A stretch of DNA of 64,000 nucleotides from Plantactinospora mayteni. Its GTDB lineage: Bacteria; Actinomycetota; Actinomycetes; Mycobacteriales; Micromonosporaceae. The notes below the pieces were generated by a model that worked only from the letters and a program-made list of their open reading frames with translations, was not told where the DNA came from and did no database searches. This document shows, piece after piece, positions 18,889-27,150 of the stretch (positions are counted from its first letter, which is position 1; the number at the start of each line of letters is the position of its first letter). The stretch is taken from assembly GCF_016862935.1 (NCBI RefSeq), contig NZ_BONX01000002.1, positions 248,001 through 312,000 of the forward strand. Reading direction: 5' to 3'. The position numbers were made by a program, and so were the translations under genes.

Positions 18889-19011
18889 ATGAAGGTCCGC
18901 AGCTCGCTCCGGGCGTTGAAGCAGAAGCCGGGCTCGGTGGTCGTACGCCGGCGTGGCCGGGTGGTCGTGGTCAACCGCGCCAACCCGCAGTGGAAGAGCC
19001 GCCAGGGCTGA
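18889..19011 (+). CDS. rpmJ: Ribosomal protein bL36, cysteine-free (YkgO/C- type)
   Basis: A 40-residue basic protein, [15 protein letters not shown]...[12 protein letters not shown]...PQWKSRQG, matching the zinc-independent paralogue of ribosomal protein L36. The four zinc-binding residues of the housekeeping form are absent. Such paralogues replace the zinc-binding version under zinc starvation and are often under Zur control; I see no clear Zur box upstream. The start follows GGAGGGGAG. The spc-operon rpmJ is not in this window. Confidence 0.9.
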   Translation: MKVRSSLRALKQKPGSVVVRRRGRVVVVNRANPQWKSRQG

Positions 19012-19133
19012 TCCGTCCCGGGATGGGCGGTGTCGCGCCCCGTGCGGATGGGTAGTCCGTCGGGCCGGCCGACCCGCGACACGCCGCCCAGCCCGGGCGC
19101 GGGGCGGTAGCGATGCCGGAGTGAGGAGCGCGG

Positions 19134-20933
19134 GTGCGGTCCGGCGACCCTGACGAGCAGCGCCCGACGGCGGACCGGCGGCGGCCCGGCCCGTACGCGC
19201 TGCGCGAGTACGCGCTGCTCGCCGACGGTCACCGAGGTGCGCTGGTCGACCCGGCCGGGAACGTGAGCTGGCTCTGCGCACCGCACTGGGACAGCCCGGC
19301 CGTGTTCAGCAGCCTGCTCGGCGGCGCCGGCCGGTACAGCGTGGTCCCGACCGATCCGCGCTTCGTCTGGGGCGGCTACTACGAGGCCGACTCCCTGATC
19401 TGGACCAGCCGCTGGGTGGGCACGGACGGGATCATGGAGTGCCGGGAGGCGCTGGCCTTTCCCAGTACCCCGTCCCGGCTGGTCCTGCTGCGCCGGATCC
19501 GGACACTGGACGATCCGGTCGAGTTGTCGGTGTGGCTGGAGCCCCGGGCGGACTTCGGCCGGGAGCCGCTGCGCGACCTGCGTACCGTCGACGGGTCGTG
19601 GACGGCCCGGACCGGACCGCTGCACCTGCGGTTCACCGCCGGTGCCCCGCTCCGGCCGGGCGGCGACGGCGCGCTCGACGGCCTGCTGAGCCTGCCGGCC
19701 GGTGGCCGCCACGACCTGGTGCTGGAGATCTCCACCGAGCCGCTCGACCGGCCGGTGCCGGACGCGGACGAGGCATGGCAGTCCACCGAGCACGCCTGGC
19801 GGTCCACGGCGCTGCCGCTGGACGGCTGCCTGGCCCGCCGGGACGCCCGGTTCGTGCACGCCCTGCTGCGCGGCATGACCCGGCCCGGCGGCGGCCTGGT
19901 CGCAGCGGCGACCACGTCACTACCGGAACGGGCCCGGGCCGGCCGCAACTACGACTACCGGTACACCTGGATCCGCGACCAGTGCTACGCCGGCCGGGCC
20001 GCCGCAGCCGCCGGTGCCGACGACCTGCTGGACGGCGCGGTCGCCTTCGTCCGGGACCGGCTGCTCGCCGACGGCCCACGGACCACCCCGGCGTACACGG
20101 CCGCCGGCGCACCGGTACCGGCCCAGGAGTCGCTGCCCTGGTTGCCCGGCTATCCGGGCGGCACGGTGCACACCGGCAACCTGGTACGCGACCAGTTCCA
20201 GCTCGACGTCTTCGGCGAGTGCCTGCTGCTGCTCGCCGGGGCCGGCCGTCGACAGCGGCTCGACCTCGACGGATGGCGGGCCGTCGAGACGGCCGTCGAA
20301 GCCGTCGAACTGCGGTGGCGGGAACCGGACTCCGGAATGTGGGAGCTGGAACCGAGGCAGTGGACCCATTCCAAGCTCACCTGCGTCGCCGGGCTGCGCG
20401 CGGTGGCCCGACTGGCGCCGACGGCTCAGGCCGGCCGGTGGGCGGGACTCGCCGACGCCGTACTGGCCGACACCGCGCGGCACGGCCTGCACCCGTCCGG
20501 CCGCTGGCAGCGCTGCTACGACGACAACCGGGTGGACGCGGCACTGCTGCTGCCGATGATCCGGGGTGCCGTACCGGTCGCCGATCCGCGCAGTGTCGCG
20601 ACCCGGCGCGCCGTGTTCGAGACCCTCGTCGAGGACACCCACCTCTACCGGTTCCGCCCGGACGAGCGCCCGCTGGGCCACGCGGAGGGGGCGTTCCTGC
20701 TCTGCGGGTTCCTCGCCGCCCTCGCCCTGCACCAGGCCGGGGACCCGGTCGGCGCGGCACACTGGTTCGAGCGCAACCGCGCCGGCTGCGGCTCGCCCGG
20801 CCTCTACAGCGAGGAGTACGACGTGGCGCAGCGGCTGCTCCGGGGCAACCTGCCGCAGGCGTTCGTACACGCGCTGCTGCTGGAGACGGCGGTGACGCTG
20901 AGCGGCCCGACCGGGAAAGTCGACGACTCCTGA
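19134..20933 (+). CDS. Glycoside hydrolase family 15 (trehalase/glucoamylase-like)
   Basis: A 599-residue cytoplasmic enzyme with no signal peptide. It has the N-terminal beta-sandwich domain typical of bacterial GH15 (YALLADGHRGALVDPAGNVSWLC, about residues 20-270). The (alpha/alpha)6 barrel follows, with NYDYRYTWIRDQ, GMWELEPRQWTHSKL containing the general acid, and SEEYDVAQRLLRGNLPQAFVHALLL containing the general base region. Actinobacterial members of this shape are commonly trehalases, though some act on maltose or other alpha-glucosides. The GTG at 19134 follows GAGGAG. It stands alone between bL36 and the MerR regulator. Confidence 0.88.
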   Translation: MRSGDPDEQRPTADRRRPGPYALREYALLADGHRGALVDPAGNVSWLCAPHWDSPAVFSSLLGGAGRYSVVPTDPRFVWGGYYEADSLIWTSRWVGTDGIMECREALAFPSTPSRLVLLRRIRTLDDPVELSVWLEPRADFGREPLRDLRTVDGSWTARTGPLHLRFTAGAPLRPGGDGALDGLLSLPAGGRHDLVLEISTEPLDRPVPDADEAWQSTEHAWRSTALPLDGCLARRDARFVHALLRGMTRPGGGLVAAATTSLPERARAGRNYDYRYTWIRDQCYAGRAAAAAGADDLLDGAVAFVRDRLLADGPRTTPAYTAAGAPVPAQESLPWLPGYPGGTVHTGNLVRDQFQLDVFGECLLLLAGAGRRQRLDLDGWRAVETAVEAVELRWREPDSGMWELEPRQWTHSKLTCVAGLRAVARLAPTAQAGRWAGLADAVLADTARHGLHPSGRWQRCYDDNRVDAALLLPMIRGAVPVADPRSVATRRAVFETLVEDTHLYRFRPDERPLGHAEGAFLLCGFLAALALHQAGDPVGAAHWFERNRAGCGSPGLYSEEYDVAQRLLRGNLPQAFVHALLLETAVTLSGPTGKVDDS

Positions 20934-21029
20934 CCCCGCTGAGCGCCGGACGAGGGCAGTAATTTCACCAATACCCCGGGCCAGGTCGCATCGGTAGGTT
21001 CGAATCGCCCCAGGACGTGAGGAGCGGCC

Positions 21030-21758
21030 GTGACGGTTACTGTGCCCCAGCTCGGCGACCGCGCCGGCCCGGCAGCGGCGACCCCGCGGTACACCATCGA
21101 CAACCTCGCCCGGCTGGTCGGGATGTCACCGCGCAACATCCGGGCGCACCAGGCCCGCGGCCTGCTCGCACCACCCGCCCGGTACGGCCGGACCGCCTAC
21201 TACAGCGCCAGCCACGTACGCCGGCTGGAGAGCATCAAGTCGCTGCAACGGCAGGGCTTCAACCTGGTCGCCATCGAGGCGATGCTCGGGGTACGCCACC
21301 CGGCGCCCCGGCCCGGCGAACCGCTGACGACCGCGCTGAACCGGCTGGCCACCGAGCACCCCGCCCTGCTGCACAGCCTCGCCCGACACGGCGTGCTGGT
21401 ACGCGCCGAGGACGGCTCGGTCACCGCGGCCCGCCCCCGGGCCGTGCAACCGGCCATCGACCTGCACCAGGCCGGCGTACCGGTGCTGGTCGCGCTGCGG
21501 CTGCTCGGCGAGGTACTGGACCGGCTCCGCCCGGTCACCGACGAACTGGTACCGGCCGCCGGCACCCGGTTGGCCCAGTTGCGCCGGACCGGTGTCCCGG
21601 CCAGTTCGGGGCAGCAGCCCGAGCAGGAGGCGGCGGTGCTGACCCAAGGGCTGGCCCGGCTGCTCAGCGAGGCGTTCCGGGTCGTCGCGGAGAACGCCTG
21701 CACGGCGTCGGCCAGCGGAATCGGTCCCGACCCCTCGTCGTCAGCGCCGACCCCGTAA
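21030..21758 (+). CDS. MerR family transcriptional regulator
   Basis: A 242-residue DNA-binding protein. An N-terminal MerR winged helix-turn-helix occupies about residues 20-90 (RYTIDNLARLVGMSPRNIRAHQARGLL then YYSASHVRRLESIKSLQRQGFNLVAIEAML). No cysteine metal-binding loop is visible in the C-terminal region, so a small-molecule or unknown effector is more likely than a metal. The GTG start follows GAGCGG. The last codons and stop lie inside the first unit of a tandem-repeat array. Confidence 0.88.
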   Translation: MTVTVPQLGDRAGPAAATPRYTIDNLARLVGMSPRNIRAHQARGLLAPPARYGRTAYYSASHVRRLESIKSLQRQGFNLVAIEAMLGVRHPAPRPGEPLTTALNRLATEHPALLHSLARHGVLVRAEDGSVTAARPRAVQPAIDLHQAGVPVLVALRLLGEVLDRLRPVTDELVPAAGTRLAQLRRTGVPASSGQQPEQEAAVLTQGLARLLSEAFRVVAENACTASASGIGPDPSSSAPTP

Positions 21759-21930
21759 CCGTCGTCAGCTTCCGCCGTGTGGCCCTCGTCAGCCTCATGT
21801 CGCGGGATCGTCGTCAGCTTCCGTCCCCGTGACCCTCGTCAGCTTCCGCCGTGGGATCGTCGTCAGCTTCTGTCGCGGGATCGTCGTCAGCTTCTGTCGC
21901 GGGATCGTCGTCAGCTTCGGTCCCGTCGAC
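21739..21930. repeat. Eight-unit tandem array (24-25 bp) between merR and araC 3' ends
   Basis: Units start with CGTCAG at 21739, 21763 and then about every 24-25 bp to 21909. Two units near the right end are identical. The first unit contains the MerR TAA and the last contains the AraC stop codon, read on the other strand. Several inner units repeat the CGTCAGCTT stop-codon context of araC. Confidence 0.85.
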
Positions 21931-22726
21931 GTGCGTAGCGGGCCGGGGTGGTGCCGAGGTGCCGGACGAAGTGCCGGTGCAGGTGCGCCTGGTCGTGGAA
22001 GCCGACCGCCACGGCGACGCCGGCCGGTCGCTCGCCGGCCAGCAGCAGCCGGCGGGCCCGGTCGACGCGCCGGCCGGTCAGGTAGGCGTGCGGCGGCAGG
22101 CCGTAGCGGCGGGTGAAGCACCGGATCAGGTGGCTGGGATGCGCGTCCAGGACCGCCGCCGCCTCCCGCAGGGACATCCCTACCGAGATCCTGGAGTCCA
22201 GCAGCTCCCGCAGCCGGCCGGCCAGCCGGTCCGACCGGCCAGCCGACGGTACGGGCGCCAGCGTGTCGAGATGTTCGTGCAGCCGTTCCCGGATCAGGGC
22301 CAGCCGGGACTCGGCCTCGAACGCGTCACCGGGATGGCCGAGCGAGGTGTGCAACTGGTGGACCCGGTGCCGCAGCAGTTCGTCGTCCAGGACCGGCCCG
22401 TCCACCGCGCTGCCGACCAGATGCTCCGGAAGTACGGTCGTGTCGAGGTAGAGCACCCGCTTGCGGAAGCCGGCCGGGGTGACAGTCCGGCCGTCGTGGG
22501 TGACCCCGGGCGGGAGCAGCAGCACCGTGCTTCCAGCGGTCATCCCGTGCCGGTGCCGGTCGAGGGCGAAGTCGACCGATCCCCCGTCGAGGATCATCAG
22601 GTCCCAGGTGTCGTGGGTGTGCGCCGGATAGGCGTGCTCGGTGAAGTGCGCGTGAAAGACCTCGGCGATCCCCGGCACGGTCGGCCGCCAGGCGCTGATC
22701 GTCGTACCGGGCCGCTCACCTGCCAT
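21911..22726 (-). CDS. AraC family transcriptional regulator
   Basis: A 271-residue regulator with an N-terminal cupin-like ligand-binding domain (HAHFTEHAYPAHTHDTWDLMI...GSTVLLLPPGVTHDG). The C-terminal AraC double helix-turn-helix spans about residues 170-265 (SLREAAAVLDAHPSHLIRCFTRRYGLPPHAYL then AVAVGFHDQAHLHRHFVRHLGTTPARY). I take the ATG at 22726; a TTG at 22741 is possible, and no strong Shine-Dalgarno is present for either. It converges on merR; its target is unknown. Confidence 0.9.
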   Translation of the reverse strand: MAGERPGTTISAWRPTVPGIAEVFHAHFTEHAYPAHTHDTWDLMILDGGSVDFALDRHRHGMTAGSTVLLLPPGVTHDGRTVTPAGFRKRVLYLDTTVLPEHLVGSAVDGPVLDDELLRHRVHQLHTSLGHPGDAFEAESRLALIRERLHEHLDTLAPVPSAGRSDRLAGRLRELLDSRISVGMSLREAAAVLDAHPSHLIRCFTRRYGLPPHAYLTGRRVDRARRLLLAGERPAGVAVAVGFHDQAHLHRHFVRHLGTTPARYARRRDRS

Positions 22727-23237
22727 CTCTGGAACGTACAAGACCGGCGGGAGCGGGGCGCGGCACGCTGGGTGGGGCCGGCGACCAGGACCCCGACCGA
22801 ACCTCCGGAGGATCTTCGTGGTCGAGATCCGGGAGCAGAATCTTCACGTCACGGATGCTGGTTGTCCGCATGAGTCCTCATTCTGTTTGGATGCGGGGCG
22901 GCGGCGCCATCCCGCAATTCGAACGCCTACTTCTGTGTCAGCAGGTCACTTCTTCTTGTTCCAGTTGTCCGCTGGTGGGCGAGGCCCACCCGGATGGCCG
23001 CACATCACTGACGCTCGCCGTAGTCGAGTCGACGCGGTCGTCACGGGAGCCGTTGCGGCGCCGAGGGTCGAGGGATCAGCTCGCACCGCGCCGCGCGGCG
23101 GCGGGGAGGACTCCCAAGGCACGTTGCCGTCCTGCAACGAGACCATTTCCAACCGTTGACAACAGGAAGCTCGTCGCCGCAAGATACCCTTGCATGTTTA
23201 TTTGTGATTGAATAGATATTCAGGGAGTTGACGCCAC
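22727..23237. other. 510-bp gap at the left edge of an AT-richer segment
   Basis: No gene supported. Base composition falls from left to right toward the DUF1593 gene. TTGACA at 23156-23161 followed by AAGATA at 23181-23186 could form a weak promoter, with a suboptimal 19-base spacing. An open frame at 22818-23159 has no family resemblance or ribosome-binding site and looks fortuitous. Confidence 0.4.
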
Positions 23238-25340
23238 ATGACCACGTTTAGCAGTCGAAGAAGGCTGCACCAGCGCCTTGTCGGACTCGCGCTCGTCAGC
23301 GGGCTCCTCGTCGGCGCGAACGGAGCTGCGGCGTTCGCCGCAGCCGGCGCGGGTCCGAGCAAGTCGGGCCTGAGTGAGTCGGACCGGCGAACCATTGAAG
23401 GGCAGTCGCAAAAGAAGAAGATCAACACGATCCTCACGACTGACGGTGAGCACGACGACATGGCCTCGATGGTCCGCTATCTCGCCATGGCCGATGAGTT
23501 CAACACCAAAGGAATAATCCTGGGATCCTCTGCGGCGGGACACCACTCCGGTGGAACCATCTATTACCCGCACGGCGCAGAGATCATGACGCCTCAGCAA
23601 CAAGGTCCAAACCCGAGCAAATGGACCAAGAATTTTCAGATCGATGAGACGCACTACGACGACGGCACGGTAAAATCGAGAACCTACAGCCAAAACAGGT
23701 GGACTGGATCTACGTGGATCCCGTACTACATCGATAAGTACGCGGAGGTCTATCCCAACCTGGTCAAGCACGATCCTGGTTACCCGAGACCCGAGTACCT
23801 TCGTAGCATCTACAAATACGGCAACATCAAGGTCGTTGGCGAGATGGACGAGGTCACTGAAGGCTCCGAGTGGATTAAGAAGACCATTCTTGAAAACCCG
23901 AACGGCCAGCCGCTGTATATTCAGCACTGGGGCGGGACGAATACTACTGCCCGAGCTCTCCGGAGCATCAGGGATGAATACGAGAACACGCCGGAATGGC
24001 CGAGGATTCTCAACAAGATCAACAAGGAAGTCACGCTCTACCTGATTTGGGGCGACCAAGCGCCCACGTACGACTACTATATCGCGCCCAATTGGCCGGG
24101 CATCCGGACCATCATGAGTCAGGACCTGTTCTTCAGCCTCTACAGGACTTGGACGCAGCCCCAGAGACATGACGCGCAAACACAATCCACGTGGTTCAGT
24201 AAGGCGTGGACTGACACGATCACGCAGATCGGAAGCCCGTTGACCAGCGAGTCCAGCATTAGGACTCCGTACTGCTACAACAACGCAAATCTTCAAAACC
24301 CCACCCACAAGTTCTACACTCCACCCGTCTACACCCCTCCCTTTACGCCAGCGGACAATTTCCCGTTCGCCACGTGGGGTGACTCGGGAAGTTGCCAAAC
24401 GGCCACCGATGGGAAGTTCGACGCAGAGGGCGACACTGGGTCGTATCTTTACTTGATCGACAACGGTCTGAGGAGTTATGGCCAACCGTCTTGGGGCAGC
24501 TTCGCTGGCAGGTTTGGACTGAGCGACCCGAACAGGCCGAACGAGTACAGGGACGTTAAGGAACGGTCAGGGAGCCCGAACGCAGGCGGTAGCGGCTTTA
24601 CCCCCGTTGTGGCCGATGTTCCTCCTGCCGGATCGACAGTTCTGCCGAAAAACTGGACGTTCTCTCGATGGGTGCCGGATATCCAGGCCGAATACTCCGT
24701 CCATGCACAGTGGTCCGTTGCAGACAAGTATGAGGACGCGAACCACTACCCAAAGTCGGGTGTAACGAGCGGGCTTGATGTTCCGGTCGTGCCCGGCCGG
24801 ACAGTCAACCTGAACGGCGTCGCTTATGACCCGGACGGAGACAACCTCACTTACAAGTGGTGGCGGTATGCCGATGTGGATACCCTTGCCGGCACCGGGA
24901 CTATCGACTTGGCTAACACAAGGAACGCCAAATTCACAGTTCCGGCGTACGCCAAAACCGGCGACACCATCCACTTGATCTTCGAAGTTTCGGATTCTCC
25001 GAGCAATCCAACGTATACGAGCCTGAAGACCTATAAGCGCGTGGTATTGACGGTCATCTCGTACGCCGAACTGTCCGTCGCCGTTCAGAGGTGGGCGCAC
25101 GACGGTCAACTGTCGGCGGATCTCGCCGAGAACCAGCTCGCCTTCGTGGACAAGGCGCGCGAGCAGACCGCCGCGGGCAAGGTCCAGCCGGCAGACAGCG
25201 CGCTGCGGGCGTTCCTCAACCGAATCGGCAACGCCAACCCCAAGCGCGCCTCGGCCGAGGCGAAGGCCGACCTGGTCGCCCTCGCCACCACGCTGCAAGG
25301 CGTGCTGAGAGAAGCCGGAGGAATCCCAGCGGATCGCTGA
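23238..25340 (+). CDS. Secreted Sde182/DUF1593 nucleoside-hydrolase-like protein with C-terminal FIMAH-like domain
   Basis: A 700-residue exported protein with a signal peptide in about residues 1-36 (RLVGLALVSGLLVGANGAAAFA). The body starts with TILTTDGEHDDMASMVRYLAMADEF, the aspartate-rich motif of the DUF1593 (Sde182) nucleoside-hydrolase-like fold, with IQHWGGTNTTARAL and LYLIWGDQAP further on. An Ig-like Sde182 second domain follows (about 510-610, PGRTVNLNGVAYDPDGDNLTYKWW). The final 85 residues form a helical FIMAH-like domain. Related proteins bind cellulose-type polysaccharides; no enzymatic activity is certain. Most of the gene is AT-rich for this window, the last 280 bp are not. 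Confidence 0.82.
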   Translation: MTTFSSRRRLHQRLVGLALVSGLLVGANGAAAFAAAGAGPSKSGLSESDRRTIEGQSQKKKINTILTTDGEHDDMASMVRYLAMADEFNTKGIILGSSAAGHHSGGTIYYPHGAEIMTPQQQGPNPSKWTKNFQIDETHYDDGTVKSRTYSQNRWTGSTWIPYYIDKYAEVYPNLVKHDPGYPRPEYLRSIYKYGNIKVVGEMDEVTEGSEWIKKTILENPNGQPLYIQHWGGTNTTARALRSIRDEYENTPEWPRILNKINKEVTLYLIWGDQAPTYDYYIAPNWPGIRTIMSQDLFFSLYRTWTQPQRHDAQTQSTWFSKAWTDTITQIGSPLTSESSIRTPYCYNNANLQNPTHKFYTPPVYTPPFTPADNFPFATWGDSGSCQTATDGKFDAEGDTGSYLYLIDNGLRSYGQPSWGSFAGRFGLSDPNRPNEYRDVKERSGSPNAGGSGFTPVVADVPPAGSTVLPKNWTFSRWVPDIQAEYSVHAQWSVADKYEDANHYPKSGVTSGLDVPVVPGRTVNLNGVAYDPDGDNLTYKWWRYADVDTLAGTGTIDLANTRNAKFTVPAYAKTGDTIHLIFEVSDSPSNPTYTSLKTYKRVVLTVISYAELSVAVQRWAHDGQLSADLAENQLAFVDKAREQTAAGKVQPADSALRAFLNRIGNANPKRASAEAKADLVALATTLQGVLREAGGIPADR

Positions 25341-25356
25341 GCCGGGGCAGCAGGAA

Positions 25357-25388
25357 GGACCGCGAGGAAGTAGCTCCCCTCGCGGTCC
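25357..25388 (+). terminator. Terminator of the DUF1593 gene
   Basis: A perfect 11-bp stem, GGACCGCGAGG (25357-25367) with CCTCGCGGTCC (25378-25388), around a 10-base loop, 16 bp beyond the stop codon. Confidence 0.85.
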
Positions 25389-25831
25389 TGGCCTACCTCG
25401 GTCGTTGACCGGTCAGAGTGGTACGTCGCGGGGCCCGTGGAGCGCCCGGCCACGGCGCGGGACACGAAAGGCGACGTGCTGGAGTAACGGTCCACCCCGG
25501 CCATGGGGAAGCCCGCCAAGAATCCCCGCTGTTGGGGCCGTCGTCGCCCAGCTCAGCGGTGCTATACGGGTCGTTCTGCGCAGCGATGGGTACGGCCTCG
25601 TGCACCTCCAGTCGGTAGCGCATCTTACTCACGACCGAGACACTGCGAACCTGCCCTTTCGTCGGATCGGACCGGGCGAAAGGAGAGATTAGTCAGCCTT
25701 TTTCGCGGCTTCGCGCTACACGGCAGCTCGGTAGCATCCGGTCGTTGCCCTGGATTTCCGACTCGCCAACAGCAGGGCATGCAGGCAGTGTACGGCGCCT
25801 TTTCGCCTATTCGGAAGAAGGAGTGTGCTTA
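25389..25831. other. 443-bp gap before the nuclease gene
   Basis: No convincing gene. Short open frames at 25405-25692 and 25503-25832 lack ribosome-binding sites and family features. The part next to the nuclease (about 25690-25830) is AT-richer and presumably holds its promoter, which I cannot place exactly. Confidence 0.4.
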
Positions 25832-26947
25832 ATGGAGTTCGATGAACGGGTCGCTGCGCTCGCCACGAAGGTCCGGAATCAGCGGGACGCGATTCAGACG
25901 GAAGAAGCTGCCAAGAATGCTTTCGTCATGCCGTTCATCTCAATGATCCTCGGCTACGACGTCTTTGATCCACTGGAGGTAATACCGGAGTTCAACGCCG
26001 ACGTTGGGGTCAAGAAAGGCGAAAAGGTCGACTACGCGATCGTACGTGCCGGCGAGGTGCAGATCCTCATCGAATGCAAGCAGCCGCGCGACCCCCTGAA
26101 GATTGAACACGCGTCTCAGCTTTATCGATACTTCTCGGTTACGAATGCACGGATCGGCGTCCTCACCAATGGGCAGGTCTACCATTTCTACACCGATCTC
26201 GACGCTCCCAACAAGATGGATGCCAAGCCCTTCCTCGTGCTGGACTTGGAAGATATCGACGACGCCCTCTTGCCAGAACTACGTAAGCTCACAAAGGAAG
26301 TGTTCGATCTCGAGTCCATCATCAGCGCGGCCGAAGAGCTGAAGTATCTCGGTCAGATCAAGCGTTCGATGGCGACGCAGTTCAAGGAACCCGAGGATGA
26401 GTGGGTCAGGTTCTTCGCGACGAGAGTGTACGATGGTTCGCTCACTCAAAAGAGGCGCGAACAGTTCAGGTCGCTCGTTGCCAAGGCTGCCTCACAGTTC
26501 GTCAGAGATCAAGTGAACGAACGCCTGAAGGGCGCACTCTACGCAAGCCTTCCAAAGCAGGCTACCGAGGCGCCCTCCGAAGTGCTCGAGAGCGAAGAGG
26601 TCGCACTGGGCGATGTCGCCCGTGACACGGAGGTGGAGACCACGCTTGAAGAACTTACCGGCTACCAGATCATCAAGGCGATCGCGTGTAGCGAAGTCAA
26701 GCCTCAACGCATTGTTGGCCGTGATGCCAAGTCATACTTCGCGGTCATTCTCGACGACAATAACCGCAAACCCATTGCGCGACTGCATTTCAACGGAAAG
26801 GCCAGAAAGTACGTTGGAACCTTCGACGCCGACAAGACGGAGACTCGCCATCTGATCGGCTCTATTGACGATATCTATCTTCACGCCGACGCGATACGGA
26901 ATGCGGTAAAGGCTTTCATGGGCGAGGGGGGCCGCAAGACCCTTTGA
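25832..26947 (+). CDS. Stand-alone type I restriction-like nuclease (HSDR_N-type PD-(D/E)XK domain)
   Basis: A 371-residue protein. Residues about 20-150 match the N-terminal nuclease domain of type I restriction HsdR proteins. Putative PD-(D/E)XK residues are Glu53 in IPEF, Asp67 in KVDYAI and Glu81-x-Lys83 in ILIECK, followed by the conserved SQLYRYFSVTNARIGVLTNG. There is no helicase motor and no methylase or specificity subunit alongside. The C-terminal 80 residues (TLEELTGYQIIKAIACSE...) form a second small domain repeatedly seen with such solo proteins. AAGGAG precedes the ATG by eight bases. It is AT-richer than its surroundings. Likely a defence or mobile-element nuclease; function is inferred. 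Confidence 0.8.
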   Translation: MEFDERVAALATKVRNQRDAIQTEEAAKNAFVMPFISMILGYDVFDPLEVIPEFNADVGVKKGEKVDYAIVRAGEVQILIECKQPRDPLKIEHASQLYRYFSVTNARIGVLTNGQVYHFYTDLDAPNKMDAKPFLVLDLEDIDDALLPELRKLTKEVFDLESIISAAEELKYLGQIKRSMATQFKEPEDEWVRFFATRVYDGSLTQKRREQFRSLVAKAASQFVRDQVNERLKGALYASLPKQATEAPSEVLESEEVALGDVARDTEVETTLEELTGYQIIKAIACSEVKPQRIVGRDAKSYFAVILDDNNRKPIARLHFNGKARKYVGTFDADKTETRHLIGSIDDIYLHADAIRNAVKAFMGEGGRKTL

Positions 26948-27003
26948 GAAGCTTGCTGGCCATTTGACACCTGATTCAGTCTGCCATCTCATCGTGACCG
27001 AAG

Positions 27004-27150
27004 GTGGTTGAGCATACAGGTGAGTACAAGATCCTGCTGGTCGAGCCGGCCCGGACGATCAACACCAGTACGGTGGGCGGGCCGATGACCTGGGCGGCCG
27101 GGACCTTCGACGGAGCCGCCGACCGGGTCACCCCCGAGCCAGCAGGCTGA
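27004..27150 (+). pseudogene. Orphan 3' coding fragment at island edge
   Basis: Bases 27004-27150 encode, in one frame ending at TGA, a 48-residue segment (VVEHTGEYKILLVEPA...TWAAGTFDG) with host-like GC and codon use. It has no ribosome-binding site and begins where AT-rich island DNA ends. It looks like the C-terminus of a longer gene cut off by whatever inserted upstream. It overlaps the convergent LuxR gene by 23 bp. Family not recognised. Confidence 0.35.

Noticed and set aside
16766-18892. 708-residue open frame opposite nhaA
   Set aside because: Codon-shadow of the nhaA-thioredoxin gene; low-complexity Arg/Gly/Asp-rich product.
20980-21010. GGTTCGAATC resembling a tRNA T-loop
   Set aside because: Flanking bases do not form a T-stem and no acceptor or anticodon arm can be drawn.
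22818-23159. 113-residue open frame before DUF1593
   Set aside because: No ribosome-binding site, no family resemblance, composition changes within it.
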